Source: an uncultured Lysobacteraceae bacterium (GTDB taxonomy: Bacteria; Pseudomonadota; Gammaproteobacteria; Xanthomonadales; Rhodanobacteraceae). From it: a stretch of DNA of 11,668 nucleotides. This document shows positions 1 through 9,159 of this stretch, piece by piece. The notes beneath the pieces were generated by a model. The model ran no database searches and was not told the origin of the DNA. It saw only the letters and a program-made list of their open reading frames with translations. The DNA lies in assembly GCA_946482585.1 (NCBI GenBank), contig CAMLSI010000125.1, positions 1 to 11,668 on the forward strand. Direction: 5' to 3'. Made by a program: the position numbers and the translations under genes. Each line of letters begins with the position of its first letter. The first letter of the stretch is position 1.

Positions 1-3000
1 AGCGCGAGCGGCGCCTCCGCGCGCGACACGACGGCGTTGGGCAGCGGCGCGGTCAGCGCGGCCTCGGGCACGGTGGTGTCGAGCGCGAAGGCCTGCGTGG
101 TGTCGGTGCGGTTGCCGGCGCGATCCTGCGCGACGACGCGCAGTCGATAGTCGCCTTCGGCGAGATTCGCGAGCGCGGCCAGCGTCTGCATGCCGTTGCC
201 GCCGCCGGCGAGCTGCGCGACGACGGCGCCGCCGGCCGCGACGAGCTGCGCGTCGTAGCGGTCCGGATGCGCGTCCTCTACGCGGAACGTGACGGAGTCG
301 GTACCGTTCGCGTAGGCGTCCGCCGGCGTGACGTCGCCGACTACGGGAGCGACGGTGTCGAGCGTCAGCGCGAGCACGGCGGATTCGGACACGGTCGGTG
401 TCGCCGCGTCGCGCGCGACGATCTCGACGCCGTAGCGGCCGTCGGCGAGTCCGCCGCCGTTCCAGTCGAGAGTCGCGGCACCGGCGTTCATCGCGGCGTC
501 CTGGGCGAGTTCGGCGACGACGGCGCCGCTCGCGTCGCGGACGCGCACGTCGACGCGTGCCGGCGCGAGCAACTGCAGACGCAGCTGCGTCCGGTCGAGG
601 CGGCCGTCGGCATTCGGCGAGAACAACTCGGGCACGGCCTGTGCGCCGCCGAGCACGTGCAGCGGCGCGGGTGCGCCGAAGGCCTGCGCGATGTCGGCGG
701 TATTGCCGAAGTCGTCGGCCGCGCGCAGCCGATAGCGGCCGGCCTGCTGTGCCGTGCCGCGGCTCCAGCGCCCGAGCACGGTGGCCTGCGGCACGCGTTC
801 GTCGTCCTCGGCGAGCAGCTGGCTGCTGCCGCCCTGCTCGACGCTGAGCTGCCAGTAGGGCTGCGCGATGGGAAAACTGGAGAAATGCGCGTCGTCCACC
901 GTGCCGCTGATCGCGACCACGGCGTCGAGCGGAATCGCGCCGGCGGCCGGTGCGGTGATCGCGAGCGCGGGCGGCGTGCCGTCGACATCGACGACGTAGT
1001 GGCGCGTCGCGGTCCAGCCGCAGGCGTCGCTCGCCTGCACGCGGATCGCGTAGTAGCCGTCGGCGACGGGATTGCCGTCGACGCGGCCGTTCCAGCTGAT
1101 CTGGAACGCGCCCGTTACGTCCTGCCCGTCGGCCAGCGGCGCGAGTTCGTTGCCGAGTTCGTAGCTGACGTAGCCGTTGTCGACGACGGCGATCAGCGCA
1201 TGCAGGCTCGCGCGATAGCTCAGCGCTTCGCGGGCGACCAGCGGCACGGTCGCGCTGCGGAAACGCGGCGCGCCGTTGACCGAGAGCCCGAGCAGCGGCA
1301 GGCGCGGCTCGCGCTGCCATTCGCCCGGCACGCCGGGCGTGACCAGCGGGAAAACGCCGATGCCCGGTTCCGGCGCGCCGCCGGAACCGAGTTCCGCGAT
1401 GCTGTCGAGATCGAACGACGTCGCGCTGCAGACCACCGCGCCCGAGGCGTTCGCGACTTCGAGTTCGGCGTCGACGCGGCCGTCGAGGTCGGCGACGAAT
1501 GGCCCCGCGCCGCCGATGTCGCGGATCGCCGAGGCGTCCGACAGCGGGAACCGCTGACCGCAGGCGGCACGCGACAGCAGTCCGGACTCGTCGGGGCAGA
1601 ACGCGCCGAGATCGGTGTTCCGCGATGTCAGCGACAGCCGGTAGCGGATCGCGGAATCGCTGTTCACCGACGCGCCGACGCGCAGCATCGGATAGCCGTC
1701 GGCGTCGCGCGCGGCGCAGAGGCGGCTGCCGCTGCTGGGCCAGTCGAGCTCGGCCTGCGCCGGATCGCGATCGATCTCGGCGGATCGCGCGCCGCCGAAC
1801 CGCAGCGCGCCCGCGGTCGCCGTCGCGACGGCCAGGTAGCGCCCCTCGGGAATGTCTGCGACCGAGAGGCCGACGTCGCGCATCCACGGGAATTCGGACG
1901 TTGCGGTGGCGTCGTTGCGCGTCGGGGTTTCATCCAGCAGCGCGTGTCGCCCGCCTGCGCCGGTCAGCGCGAGGTCGTAGTGCTGCATGACCAGGTCCTG
2001 TCCGGCGACGAAACGCCATTGCTGCGTCGGTATGCCGGCGCAGCGTTCGCCGTCGATGGGTTCCGCGCGCAGCACCAGGCCGAGGCCCGCCGGCGGCGTG
2101 GTGTTGCCGCAGTTGAGATCGGCGGATGCGGCGACTGCGACGCCGCGGGAATTGACCAGCACGGCCGTGGCCGTGCCGATCGCGTCGAGACCGGATGCGC
2201 CCGGCGCGAAACGGAAATACGCATGCCGCGCGTTGTGCGCGGTCGCGCGCAGGCTGCGATAGCTGCCGTTGCCGATGGCCTGGGCGTCAGTGCCCAGGCG
2301 CAGTTCCACACCATCGGCGAGGCCGTCGTAGTGCACCGGCACGACGATCTGGATTTCGTCGGGCCGCAGCGTCAGCAGTTCGCGGACCGCGGGCTCCTGC
2401 ACGGCCGCAGGATCGAAGCCCGGGCAGAACACCTGCGGCATGCCGAGGCCGCGCGTGCGCAGACGCAGCTGATCGCCGTACAGGCGGCTGCCGTCGGGGC
2501 GGATGCCGACTGCGCGCAGGCGCCGTTCGGCGCCCTGCGGCAGGTGGCGCCAGGGCAGTTGCAGCGCGATGCCGTTGTGGACGTTGTCGAACGCGAACGG
2601 CGGCCGCGTGCCGGGCAGGGTGGCGAATACGCTCCATTCGCCGGGACGCTGCACGTCGGCGATTTCGATGTCGATGGACGCGAGGCCGGCGCTGCCGTCC
2701 TGCAGCCAGAGATCGACCTGGTCCGGATCGTCGATGACGAGGTCGACGGCTGACGGGAAGTCGGCCGGATAGGTGATCGGGCCGACGTCCGGTGCGGGGT
2801 AAAGATGTCTCGTCTCGCCGCAGCCAACGGGACTGCAGACCGCGAACAGCAGTTGTTCGACGACGGCGCCGAGCTCGCGCGCGGTCCGGTTGCCGGCGCG
2901 ATCGTAGGCGATGCCGCGCAGCGCCTTGCCGGCCAGTACGCCGTAGTCGGTTCGCGCGAGTCGGCCTGTCGCGTCGATCAGCGCGTCGTGCCAGTCGCCG

Positions 3001-6000
3001 CCATCGAGTGCGCGCACTTCGTAACGCAGACGGTCGAGATGAGGATCTTCCGCGTCGCCGATCACGGCGAGGAGCCTGGTGTAGTCGGGATCGGGGGCGA
3101 TGCCGTCGCTGTAGGGCAGGTTCGGCTGCTCGAGCCGGCCCGTGAACACCGGCGCCGTCGTGTCCAGCACGAGCTTCAGCGTCTGTCCGCCGACGTCGAC
3201 CACGTAGTCGCCGTCGGCGAGCGACTGGCCGCCGTCGTCGCGGCCGTCCCAGACGAACGCCTGTGGTCCCGCGGGAAGCAGCACGTTCTGTTCGCGCACG
3301 AGGTTGCCGAGCGCGTCGCGGATGCGGACGGCGACCTGCGCGCTCTCGGCGAGACGGAAGCGCACGGTCGCGAGGTCCTTGATGCCGTCGCCGTTCGGCG
3401 AGAAATAGCGTGAATCCAGGCCGAGTTCGAACACCGGCGAACCGAACGACGACAGCGCCGAGGCGACGCGCGTCGTCGCATTGCCGGCCTTGTCGACGAC
3501 ACGCAGCCGCACGAGGTAGTGCCCGGGTCGCGGCGGTATCCAGCTCAGGAATTCGTCGCCGGACACCGGTTCGCTCTGCGCCGGCGTGATCGCATGCCAT
3601 TGCGTCGGCGTCGACGTCGCAGCCCAGTCGAGTTCGTAGTAGGCGAAGTTGAGATCGGACGCGACGCCCGACAGGCGCACGGCGCGATCGCTCGGCTCGG
3701 CCCAGAGCTGCGCCGACAGGTTGGTCAGCGCGGTCACCGCGCGCGGTCGCGCTGTGCCGTCCGTGACGATCAGGCTCGCGTCGTCGCCGCCGAACGGCGC
3801 CGCGTGCGTTTCCACCGCTTCGCGATAGCGCCAGGGCTGATTCGACAGGCTGCCCGCGTTGCCGTATCGCCCGTCTGTGGCGAAGGTTCCGCCGTCGACG
3901 AGGCGCAGCCGCGGCTGCAGGTCGGCCGGCAATTGCGTCGCGTTCTGCACCGCCGCGATGCGTTCGTGACGGCCGTCGTCGACATCGATCGCGAAGGCTT
4001 CGAGCGTCGCCGGCGCATGGCCGAAGCAGCGGCCCACTTCGCAGGCGACCGGGCCGATGTGTTCGCTCGCGAGCAGCACGACGGCGGTGCGCGTAGCCGG
4101 GTCGAACCATTGCCCGCGGCGGTCGCCGGACAGCCAGAGCGCGCCGCCGCAGTTCGTGCGTGCGCTGTCGCAGCCTTCGCCGTCGTAGAGCGCGTCGGCG
4201 CGGCGATGGCCGCCGTCGAAGCGCGCGGGGTCGGGACCGAGATCGAGCGTCGCATCGGCGGGCGGCAGCTGCGCGCTCGCGCGCACGGCGCCGTCGCGAG
4301 TGAGGATCTGCACGCGGCGCGCCGTCGCGTCGATGAGAAGCAGGCTGTCGTCGGCGGTCAGCCACTGCGCCTGCAAGGTCGGCAGGTGGCCCGGTTCGCT
4401 CAGGGCCGGGAACGCCAGCGGCTCGGGTATGCGCTGACGCAACGGCGTTTCGGCGCCGGTCTCGACGCGGAACAGGTGCAGCGATTCCTGCGCCGCCGTG
4501 TAGCGCCGGATCACCGCGCGCGTGCCGTCGCCGTTGATGCGGAAGCTCAGCAGCCCGCCGTCCTGCGCGCTCGGCAACGTCACGATCGCGCGCTGCGCGT
4601 CCTGCGGCACGTAGTAGGCCGGCGGCGTCTCCTCGCTCATCGGCGTGCGCCAGACGTAGAAGCCGTGCGCGTAGACGCGCAGCTCGGCGCTGTCGTCGGG
4701 CAGCGCGCGCAGCGGCGTCTTCGTGCGTGTCTGCAGGTCGTAGACGTAGAGCTGCGGGAATGCGCCCGCGAGCACGCGATTCGCGTCGAGGAAGCGCGGC
4801 TGCTGGCGGCGATGAGCCTGCGTGTCGGGCACGGCAGCGGCGTCCAGCACGATGACCTGGTCGCTCTGCTCGGTCGCCGCGAACGCGAGCGCGCGTTCGC
4901 GGCCGTGGCGGATGTAGAACGCGACTCTGCGTCCGTCCGGCGAGAACTGCGGGGCGGCTATCGTGTCGAGTTCGCCTTCGGCCGTGCCCAGATAGTTGTG
5001 CAGCCAGCGCGAGGAAACGACGGCCGTGAGTTCCGCCATGATCGTGTTCGTGCGATAGAAGCCTTCGAGTTCGTCGAGCGGATCGGCCGAGCGCGCGCGC
5101 GCGAACAGCGTCTCACGTGTCGCGGCTGTGGCCGGCGGCGCGAACCAGGGGCGCTCCGGCGGCAGCGGCGTATCGGCGAGCAGCGGCGTGCCGATGGCGG
5201 AAACCAGACTGGTCCGATCCGTGTCGACGACGATCGCGAGTTCGGCGGCGACACGGCCCGCGGTCAGCAATTCGGCGACGTAGACGCCGTCGGCGACCAC
5301 GCGGTCGCGCAGGTCGCGGCCGTCCCAGATCAACTGGCCGCTGCCCGCGTCTGCGGCGACGACATCGTCGTAGCGGCGCACGATGCGGCCGGTGCGATGG
5401 CGGATGAGGACATCGACGCGCCCGGCGCCGCTGCGCGCGAAGAACAGTGCGGTTGCATCGCGCACGCCGTCGCCGTTGGGCGAGATGTACCGCTCGCTCG
5501 CATAGAAGCCCGCGTCCTGCAGCAGCAGCGGCAGTATCGCGAGGTTGTTGCCTTCCTGGTTCTCGCGCACGGCGGCCGTAGCGTCGGCGATCAGGGTGAG
5601 CTGGCGCGCGCCGGGCTGCAGTCCGAAGGTCCAGCTCCAGCTCAGCGTGGTTTCCGCGCCGGCGGCGAGTTCGGCGATGACCTGGTCGCTGCCGATCGCG
5701 ATGCCGGTGTCGGCGCTGCCTTCGAACAGGCGCACGGCCACGTTCCGGGCCGACTGGGCACCGAGATTGCGCACGACCGCCTGGACCTGCTGCGGCGCGC
5801 CGGGAGCGGGCTGGCTCGGCACCAGCGTCATCGCCGCGCTGGCGACGGCGACGTCGGCGAAGGGCAGCACGTCGAGTGTATACAGTGAGATATTGTTGCT
5901 TTCGTCGGATTCTGCGACCTGCTGATCGGCGTCGGCGGCGACGAAGACCGGCGTGTCGCCCGCCAGGCCGAGATCGGCGACGTGCACGACGGCGGTCGTT

Positions 6001-9000
6001 TCCGCCTGCGCCGCCAGCCCTGCGATCGTGGTCTGCGCGATCCGGGCGCCGCCGCTGCGCGGATCGCTCGCGAACAGCGCGAGCGTGGACGCGGTGCTCG
6101 CTTCCGCGCCGAGATTGCGCAGGCGGAGAGTCAGTTGCAGCGGCTGCCCCTGCAGCGCCGGCGACGGCGCGAACTGCAGGCTGTCGGCGACGACGGCCAG
6201 ATCGCTGCCGCTGCCGGCCGCGATCGTGAAGGGCAGTTGCGCGGTGTTGTTGGTCTCGTCGAGCTCGGCGAGCTCGCCGGCCGCGTCGAGCGCGACGCGC
6301 AGGTTCGCCGCGCCGGCTTCGCGCGCACGCCAGTACAGGCGCCGCTCGATCGTCTGGCCCGGATCGATCGTGATGCGGCCGTCGAACAGCGATTCCTCGC
6401 TCGCGCCCTGCTGCAGCGTGATCCGCAGCGCGGCCTCGTTGGCAGTCAGGGTGCCGCGATTGCGCACGCGCACGCGAAAGCCGACGTCGCGGCCCTGTGT
6501 CGCCGTCGCATCGAGCAGCGCGAGATCGCTGTCGACCACGTCGAGATCGAGGCTGGGGCCGAACGGCAGCACGAGACGCGCGTCGTTGTTGTTCTCGCGC
6601 GCCTCGGCGACGGCGCCGTCCGGATCGGCGACGAGCCGCAGGCGCAGGGTCGCCGCCGTGGTCGCGGTGAAGGAGAGCTGCAGCGGCGCGCTGCCGCGTG
6701 CGGGCAGATCGATCGCGGTCGCGGCGAGCGTGCGCGGCGGATCGGCGTCGTCGTAGAGCACGAGCCGCGCCGCGTTCACCGCCGTGCCGCCGGCATTGCG
6801 CACGTCGCCGTTCAGCGTGATCGTCGCGGGCAGGCTCGCGAGCGCCGGCGGCGTCAAGGTGAAGCGCGCGGCGTCGAGCGCGATGTCGACCTGCGACGGC
6901 GCTGCGGCCACGGTCACCGGAATCGCGATGCGGTTGTCGCTTTCGTTTTGTTCGGCGACGGCGTCGGTCGTGTCGAGCAGCAGCCAGAGCGTGCGCGTGC
7001 CGGCATGACCGGAACTGTCCCAGGTCTGCTGCACCAGCGCCGTCGCGCCCGCGCTGAGCGGCGGCACGGATTGGTCGGCGCCGATCGCGACGCCGCCGTG
7101 TGCCGGATCGCCGTCATACCAGCGTGCGACGCTGGCGGGGCTGGCCAGCGCACCGGTATTCGCGACGCGCATCTGTACGGTCAGCAGATCGCCGTCGGTC
7201 GCGTCGGTCGGCAGTACGGTCGCTGCGCCCGCGGCGGCAAGATTGGCCTTGTTGTCGTAGAGCTGCGCGAGCGCCGCGCTAGCGGTCAGATAGACGCTGC
7301 CCTGCCAGTCGCCGGCGCTGCGCTGAGCCGCGATCACGAAGTCGCGCGCGTAGCCGGCCGCGGTCGCGGGAAAGGGCAGCCGGCCGACGAGGCCGTAGAG
7401 CTCGATCGTGTCGGCGAGCGAACTGTCGCCGAGCGGCGTACCGACATCGGCGAAGCTGCCGTCGGCACGCTGGCGGCTCGCGAGCCACTGCGTCGCCGCA
7501 TCGCGGATCACCTGATGCGCCGGCTGCGCCGACGTGCCGAATGCGCGTGCCGCACGCAGCGTCGGCAGCAGGCGGCCGCGTCCCTGGTCGGCGAGCGCGA
7601 AGCTGCCGTCGGTGTTCTGCCGGTGGCCGAGCCGGGCAAGCGCGAGGCGCACGGCAGCGCCGTCGGCGTCGCGGCGCGCGAGCGCGTCGGCGACGTGGGC
7701 CGTATCGAGCGTGCTGTCCTCGAGGCCCGCCGCGAGGCTCCAGCCGCCGTTGCCGCTTTGTGCCGCGAGCAGCGAGGTGCTCGCCGTCGACGCCGAAGCG
7801 GCGAGCTGCCAGCCTTGCTGGTCGCGATTGGCCGGCGTCTGCGCCGCGAGCCAGTCGTGCGCCCGCGCGAGTCCGGGCCAGTCCGCATCGGCCTGAGTCA
7901 GCAATTGCACGACGGCCGCGGTGTCGCGCACGGCGGTCGCGGCGCGGTCCTGCCAGTGACCGTCGGGCAACTGCCGCTGCTCGATCCAGTCGACTGCCGC
8001 GGCGATGCCGGGCGGCGTGGCCGCGGCGGCGCTGCCCGTGAGAATCGTCGGCCATTGCGGCGAAGCGGCCGCCGGTTCGTTGTAGAGCCGTAGCGACGCG
8101 CGACCGTCAGTGGCCTGGTTGAAATACTGCTGCAGGCGCACGCGCACGCCTTCCAGCGCGGCCAGGGTCGCCGGCGGCACGGTTTCGCCGGGGCGCTTGA
8201 GCAGGATCAGCGCGGCGCGGAAATCCTTGGGCGCCTGCGCCGCGTCGGGAATGCGCGGACCTTCGGCGGCGACGATCTGCCCGATGCTGACGGTTTCCGT
8301 CGTTCCGCCGCTGATCGCGCCGAGCCGCGGCAGGTCGACCGCGTTGCCGTCGCCGCCGCTGATCAGGCTCATGGCCGGCACTTCGGACGCCGCGGCGAAA
8401 CCGGCCACGTAGAGGTCGAGCGGGCTGAAACGCTGGCGGATCGAGACGCTCTCGTAGCGGCCGTCGGCGCGGCGATTCCAGTCCGCGCCGTACATCAGCG
8501 ATGCGTCGGTATCGAGGAAATAGCTCCAGTGCGAACCGCGCTCGCCGATCAGCGCGCGACTGATCTCGCCGGCGTCCGTGCGGTAGGACACGCGGGCGCC
8601 CCAGCGATGCATGATTTCGTGCGCGAGTGTCGTGAGTACGTCGCGATAGCGTGCGTCGCCGGGTGCGTACGCGTAGCGGCTCGTCGCGGCCATGTCGACG
8701 TAGCCCTGCAGGCGCGCGGCGCTGCCGTAGTGCTGGCCGAGGTCGATCAGCGGCGAGCCGATGCCGCGCACGTCGTTGCGCAGCGTGGAATAGAACGCGA
8801 GCGCCGTGCCGGTCTCGAATTCGAAGGTCGTGAACGTGACGAGGAAATCGTAGCGATCCGCATGCGTCTCGTAGAACCGCCGCGCGACCGCCATGCGCGG
8901 CGCGTCGAGGTCGCGGCCGTAGTCGCCGTCGAGCTCGATCACGGTGAGATTGCCGATGTCGACGCTGCCGCCGACTGTCGCGCTGCCGGCTTTCGCCTGC

Positions 9001-9131
9001 GCGGCGGCGATGTCGGGAATGCGCACGCAGTCGTCGAGCGCGAGGGTCGGTGCGGCCGCGCGAGCGGCGGGCGACAGCGCGAGCGCGGCCAGCGCGGCCA
9101 GCGACAGCGCGCGAGTGCGGATGAAGTTCAT
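1..9131 (-). CDS. Giant secreted multidomain protein: metallopeptidase-like, alpha/alpha-toroid, CARDB and FlgD-Ig modules (C-terminus outside window)
   Basis: One minus-strand frame stays open from the start to the left edge, at least 3043 residues, with no stop in the window. I chose ATG 9131 over in-frame ATG 9140. GCAGGG at 9141-9146 lies 9 nt before 9131 but directly abuts 9140. Residues 1-25 form a signal peptide ending in PAARA. A metallopeptidase-like domain (about 30-340) has HEIMH at 171-175, His201 in GSHWS as a possible third ligand, and SPLDLYVAGF near 236. Residues about 371-628 hold six QW-like repeats (such as LPDGHW, NGGWSL and ADGSF), indicating a terpene-cyclase/TED-type alpha/alpha-toroid. 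I see no DxDD acid motif and no CGEQ thioester. Five CARDB repeats follow (about 630-1208). FlgD-Ig/CHU_C-like modules carry SPNGDG or SPNADG at about 1217, 1911 and 2838, and another WNG...ADGYY module lies near 2678. Between them (about 1389-1800) is a TolB/propeller-like stretch with FSPDGRRVAF near 1396. Cys pairs near 1655, 1696 and 2099 suit an oxidising compartment. Function is unknown; a surface or secreted protease/adhesin is inferred. Confidence 0.93.
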   Translation of the reverse strand, partial: MNFIRTRALSLAALAALALSPAARAAAPTLALDDCVRIPDIAAAQAKAGSATVGGSVDIGNLTVIELDGDYGRDLDAPRMAVARRFYETHADRYDFLVTFTTFEFETGTALAFYSTLRNDVRGIGSPLIDLGQHYGSAARLQGYVDMAATSRYAYAPGDARYRDVLTTLAHEIMHRWGARVSYRTDAGEISRALIGERGSHWSYFLDTDASLMYGADWNRRADGRYESVSIRQRFSPLDLYVAGFAAASEVPAMSLISGGDGNAVDLPRLGAISGGTTETVSIGQIVAAEGPRIPDAAQAPKDFRAALILLKRPGETVPPATLAALEGVRVRLQQYFNQATDGRASLRLYNEPAAASPQWPTILTGSAAAATPPGIAAAVDWIEQRQLPDGHWQDRAATAVRDTAAVVQLLTQADADWPGLARAHDWLAAQTPANRDQQGWQLAASASTASTSLLAAQSGNGGWSLAAGLEDSTLDTAHVADALARRDADGAAVRLALARLGHRQNTDGSFALADQGRGRLLPTLRAARAFGTSAQPAHQVIRDAATQWLASRQRADGSFADVGTPLGDSSLADTIELYGLVGRLPFPATAAGYARDFVIAAQRSAGDWQGSVYLTASAALAQLYDNKANLAAAGAATVLPTDATDGDLLTVQMRVANTGALASPASVARWYDGDPAHGGVAIGADQSVPPLSAGATALVQQTWDSSGHAGTRTLWLLLDTTDAVAEQNESDNRIAIPVTVAAAPSQVDIALDAARFTLTPPALASLPATITLNGDVRNAGGTAVNAARLVLYDDADPPRTLAATAIDLPARGSAPLQLSFTATTAATLRLRLVADPDGAVAEARENNNDARLVLPFGPSLDLDVVDSDLALLDATATQGRDVGFRVRVRNRGTLTANEAALRITLQQGASEESLFDGRITIDPGQTIERRLYWRAREAGAANLRVALDAAGELAELDETNNTAQLPFTIAAGSGSDLAVVADSLQFAPSPALQGQPLQLTLRLRNLGAEASTASTLALFASDPRSGGARIAQTTIAGLAAQAETTAVVHVADLGLAGDTPVFVAADADQQVAESDESNNISLYTLDVLPFADVAVASAAMTLVPSQPAPGAPQQVQAVVRNLGAQSARNVAVRLFEGSADTGIAIGSDQVIAELAAGAETTLSWSWTFGLQPGARQLTLIADATAAVRENQEGNNLAILPLLLQDAGFYASERYISPNGDGVRDATALFFARSGAGRVDVLIRHRTGRIVRRYDDVVAADAGSGQLIWDGRDLRDRVVADGVYVAELLTAGRVAAELAIVVDTDRTSLVSAIGTPLLADTPLPPERPWFAPPATAATRETLFARARSADPLDELEGFYRTNTIMAELTAVVSSRWLHNYLGTAEGELDTIAAPQFSPDGRRVAFYIRHGRERALAFAATEQSDQVIVLDAAAVPDTQAHRRQQPRFLDANRVLAGAFPQLYVYDLQTRTKTPLRALPDDSAELRVYAHGFYVWRTPMSEETPPAYYVPQDAQRAIVTLPSAQDGGLLSFRINGDGTRAVIRRYTAAQESLHLFRVETGAETPLRQRIPEPLAFPALSEPGHLPTLQAQWLTADDSLLLIDATARRVQILTRDGAVRASAQLPPADATLDLGPDPARFDGGHRRADALYDGEGCDSARTNCGGALWLSGDRRGQWFDPATRTAVVLLASEHIGPVACEVGRCFGHAPATLEAFAIDVDDGRHERIAAVQNATQLPADLQPRLRLVDGGTFATDGRYGNAGSLSNQPWRYREAVETHAAPFGGDDASLIVTDGTARPRAVTALTNLSAQLWAEPSDRAVRLSGVASDLNFAYYELDWAATSTPTQWHAITPAQSEPVSGDEFLSWIPPRPGHYLVRLRVVDKAGNATTRVASALSSFGSPVFELGLDSRYFSPNGDGIKDLATVRFRLAESAQVAVRIRDALGNLVREQNVLLPAGPQAFVWDGRDDGGQSLADGDYVVDVGGQTLKLVLDTTAPVFTGRLEQPNLPYSDGIAPDPDYTRLLAVIGDAEDPHLDRLRYEVRALDGGDWHDALIDATGRLARTDYGVLAGKALRGIAYDRAGNRTARELGAVVEQLLFAVCSPVGCGETRHLYPAPDVGPITYPADFPSAVDLVIDDPDQVDLWLQDGSAGLASIDIEIADVQRPGEWSVFATLPGTRPPFAFDNVHNGIALQLPWRHLPQGAERRLRAVGIRPDGSRLYGDQLRLRTRGLGMPQVFCPGFDPAAVQEPAVRELLTLRPDEIQIVVPVHYDGLADGVELRLGTDAQAIGNGSYRSLRATAHNARHAYFRFAPGASGLDAIGTATAVLVNSRGVAVAASADLNCGNTTPPAGLGLVLRAEPIDGERCAGIPTQQWRFVAGQDLVMQHYDLALTGAGGRHALLDETPTRNDATATSEFPWMRDVGLSVADIPEGRYLAVATATAGALRFGGARSAEIDRDPAQAELDWPSSGSRLCAARDADGYPMLRVGASVNSDSAIRYRLSLTSRNTDLGAFCPDESGLLSRAACGQRFPLSDASAIRDIGGAGPFVADLDGRVDAELEVANASGAVVCSATSFDLDSIAELGSGGAPEPGIGVFPLVTPGVPGEWQREPRLPLLGLSVNGAPRFRSATVPLVAREALSYRASLHALIAVVDNGYVSYELGNELAPLADGQDVTGAFQISWNGRVDGNPVADGYYAIRVQASDACGWTATRHYVVDVDGTPPALAITAPAAGAIPLDAVVAISGTVDDAHFSSFPIAQPYWQLSVEQGGSSQLLAEDDERVPQATVLGRWSRGTAQQAGRYRLRAADDFGNTADIAQAFGAPAPLHVLGGAQAVPELFSPNADGRLDRTQLRLQLLAPARVDVRVRDASGAVVAELAQDAAMNAGAATLDWNGGGLADGRYGVEIVARDAATPTVSESAVLALTLDTVAPVVGDVTPADAYANGTDSVTFRVEDAHPDRYDAQLVAAGGAVVAQLAGGGNGMQTLAALANLAEGDYRLRVVAQDRAGNRTDTTQAFALDTTVPEAALTAPLPNAVVSRAEAPLA
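5507..7245 (-). repeat. Five tandem CARDB-type repeats within the giant protein
   Basis: The translated stretch holds five consecutive beta-sandwich units of about 115 residues. Each ends in the CARDB signature of acidic residues followed by Asn-Asn or Asp-Asn: EQNESDN, EARENNN, ELDETNN, ESDESNN and ENQEGNN, near residues 733, 849, 961, 1079 and 1195. Each unit also has a mid-domain segment of the VRNxGxxxA type. The units share the framework but differ clearly in sequence, so this is an old protein-level repeat and not a recent DNA duplication. In other proteins such arrays act as extracellular spacers or adhesive stalks; that role is inferred here. Confidence 0.85.
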
Positions 9132-9140
9132 CGACGGCAT

Positions 9141-9146
9141 CCCTGC
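9141..9146 (-). promoter_or_regulatory. Ribosome binding site deciding the start of the giant gene
   Basis: On the minus strand GCAGGG stands 9 nt before the ATG at 9131 and 0 nt before the in-frame ATG at 9140. Normal Shine-Dalgarno spacing therefore favours 9131. That start also gives a cleaner signal peptide (MNFIRTR n-region, then an Ala/Leu core). Confidence 0.6.
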
Positions 9147-9159
9147 GAGTGCGTGGCGT

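Noticed and set aside
2287..4365. 692-residue minus-strand frame
   Set aside because: It is an out-of-frame shadow of the giant gene, extremely Arg-rich, while the giant frame here reads as propeller and Ig-like sequence with SPNGDG.
7279..8055. 258-residue minus-strand frame
   Set aside because: It is a shadow in another frame of the region encoding the toroid repeats; low-complexity Arg/Ala content.
267..8093. Three very long plus-strand open frames (267-2753, 3519-5888, 5982-8093)
   Set aside because: They lie exactly antisense to the giant gene with aligned codons. In that register a stop needs TTA, CTA or TCA on the coding strand, all rare in this GC-rich genome, so long open frames arise automatically. 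Their products are Arg/Ala-rich with no domains.
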